DNA of 6,485 nucleotides from Sutterella parvirubra YIT 11816 (GTDB taxonomy: Bacteria; Pseudomonadota; Gammaproteobacteria; Burkholderiales; Burkholderiaceae_F), in assembly GCF_000250875.1 (NCBI RefSeq), contig NZ_JH604962.1, forward strand, positions 1 to 6,485, given 5' to 3'. Below are positions 6,440 through 6,485 of this stretch, in pieces (within the stretch, counting starts at the first letter, position 1; every line of letters starts with the position of its first letter). The notes below the pieces were generated by a model. That model searched no databases and had not been told where the DNA came from. It saw only the letters and a list, made by a program, of their open reading frames with translations. The translations under genes and the position numbers were made by a program.

Positions 6440-6485
6440 ATGAACCCCAAACTACGTTTTAAGGAACCTCTTCACGGAAGAGGTT
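6440..6485 (+). CDS. hsdS: Start of a probable type I restriction specificity subunit, cut by the window end
   Basis: Only 15 codons are present. They begin MNPKLRFKE, which matches the common opening of HsdS proteins (typically PKLRFKEF followed by a Trp-containing segment that leads into the first target-recognition domain). HsdS binds the bipartite DNA target and directs HsdM, and HsdR when present. Position directly after hsdM, a 9-nt gap and a well-placed GAGG all fit the usual hsdM-hsdS order. After Glu9 the residues (PLHGRG) no longer look like the family, and the underlying DNA becomes a perfect inverted repeat ending on the last base. The reading frame remains open to the edge. The assignment rests on a very short peptide plus context; the DNA specificity cannot be known from it. 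Confidence 0.72.
   Translation, partial: MNPKLRFKEPLHGRG
6465..6485. repeat. Perfect inverted repeat at the right edge, inside hsdS
   Basis: AACCTCTTC (6465-6473) and GAAGAGGTT (6477-6485) are exact reverse complements around an ACG spacer. The repeat lies in codons 9-15 of the probable hsdS gene and ends on the final base; it might extend beyond it, since the preceding bases are AAGG and a continuation CCTT would lengthen the stem. It could be a genuine palindrome, a recombination-related sequence, or a fold-back assembly artefact. Confidence 0.7.

Overview
The window looks like chromosomal DNA of a GC-rich Gram-negative bacterium. The evidence is a classical outer-membrane porin with a C-terminal Phe, an Sec-exported lipoprotein with a lipobox, and strongly G/C-ending codons. 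The porin resembles the trimeric general porins of Betaproteobacteria (Burkholderiales). A GC-rich Burkholderiales such as a Sutterellaceae member is my best guess, but that is inference without a database search.

Layout: (1) positions 74-304, plus strand, encode a 76-aa putative exported peptide of unknown function. (2) It converges on a minus-strand general porin (531-1679); a strong, probably bidirectional hairpin terminator (about 421-470) lies between them, with a short GC-rich repeat just before it. (3) A minus-strand lipoprotein of unknown function (1960-2502) lies upstream of the porin. It is followed by a GC-clamp hairpin and a second hairpin with a T-tract, so porin and lipoprotein are probably separate transcription units. 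(4) A 449-bp divergent intergenic region (2503-2951) separates the lipoprotein from gpmI. (5) gpmI (2952-4487, plus) encodes the cofactor-independent phosphoglycerate mutase of glycolysis/gluconeogenesis, with all seven expected catalytic metal ligands, and ends at an intrinsic terminator. (6) After a 371-bp gene-free stretch, hsdM (4859-6430, plus) encodes a type I restriction-modification methyltransferase. It is followed after 9 bp by the first 15 codons of a probable hsdS specificity gene, cut by the window end.

Functionally this is two or three envelope genes of ordinary type, one core metabolic gene, and the beginning of a type I R-M operon (hsdM-hsdS; hsdR is not seen and would have to lie downstream). 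The genes do not form one pathway. I did not find a convincing novel system. The point most worth following up is the right edge: the hsdS family signature stops exactly where a perfect 9-bp inverted repeat begins, and that repeat ends on the last base. This could be an assembly fold-back, an hsdS recombination junction, or coincidence.
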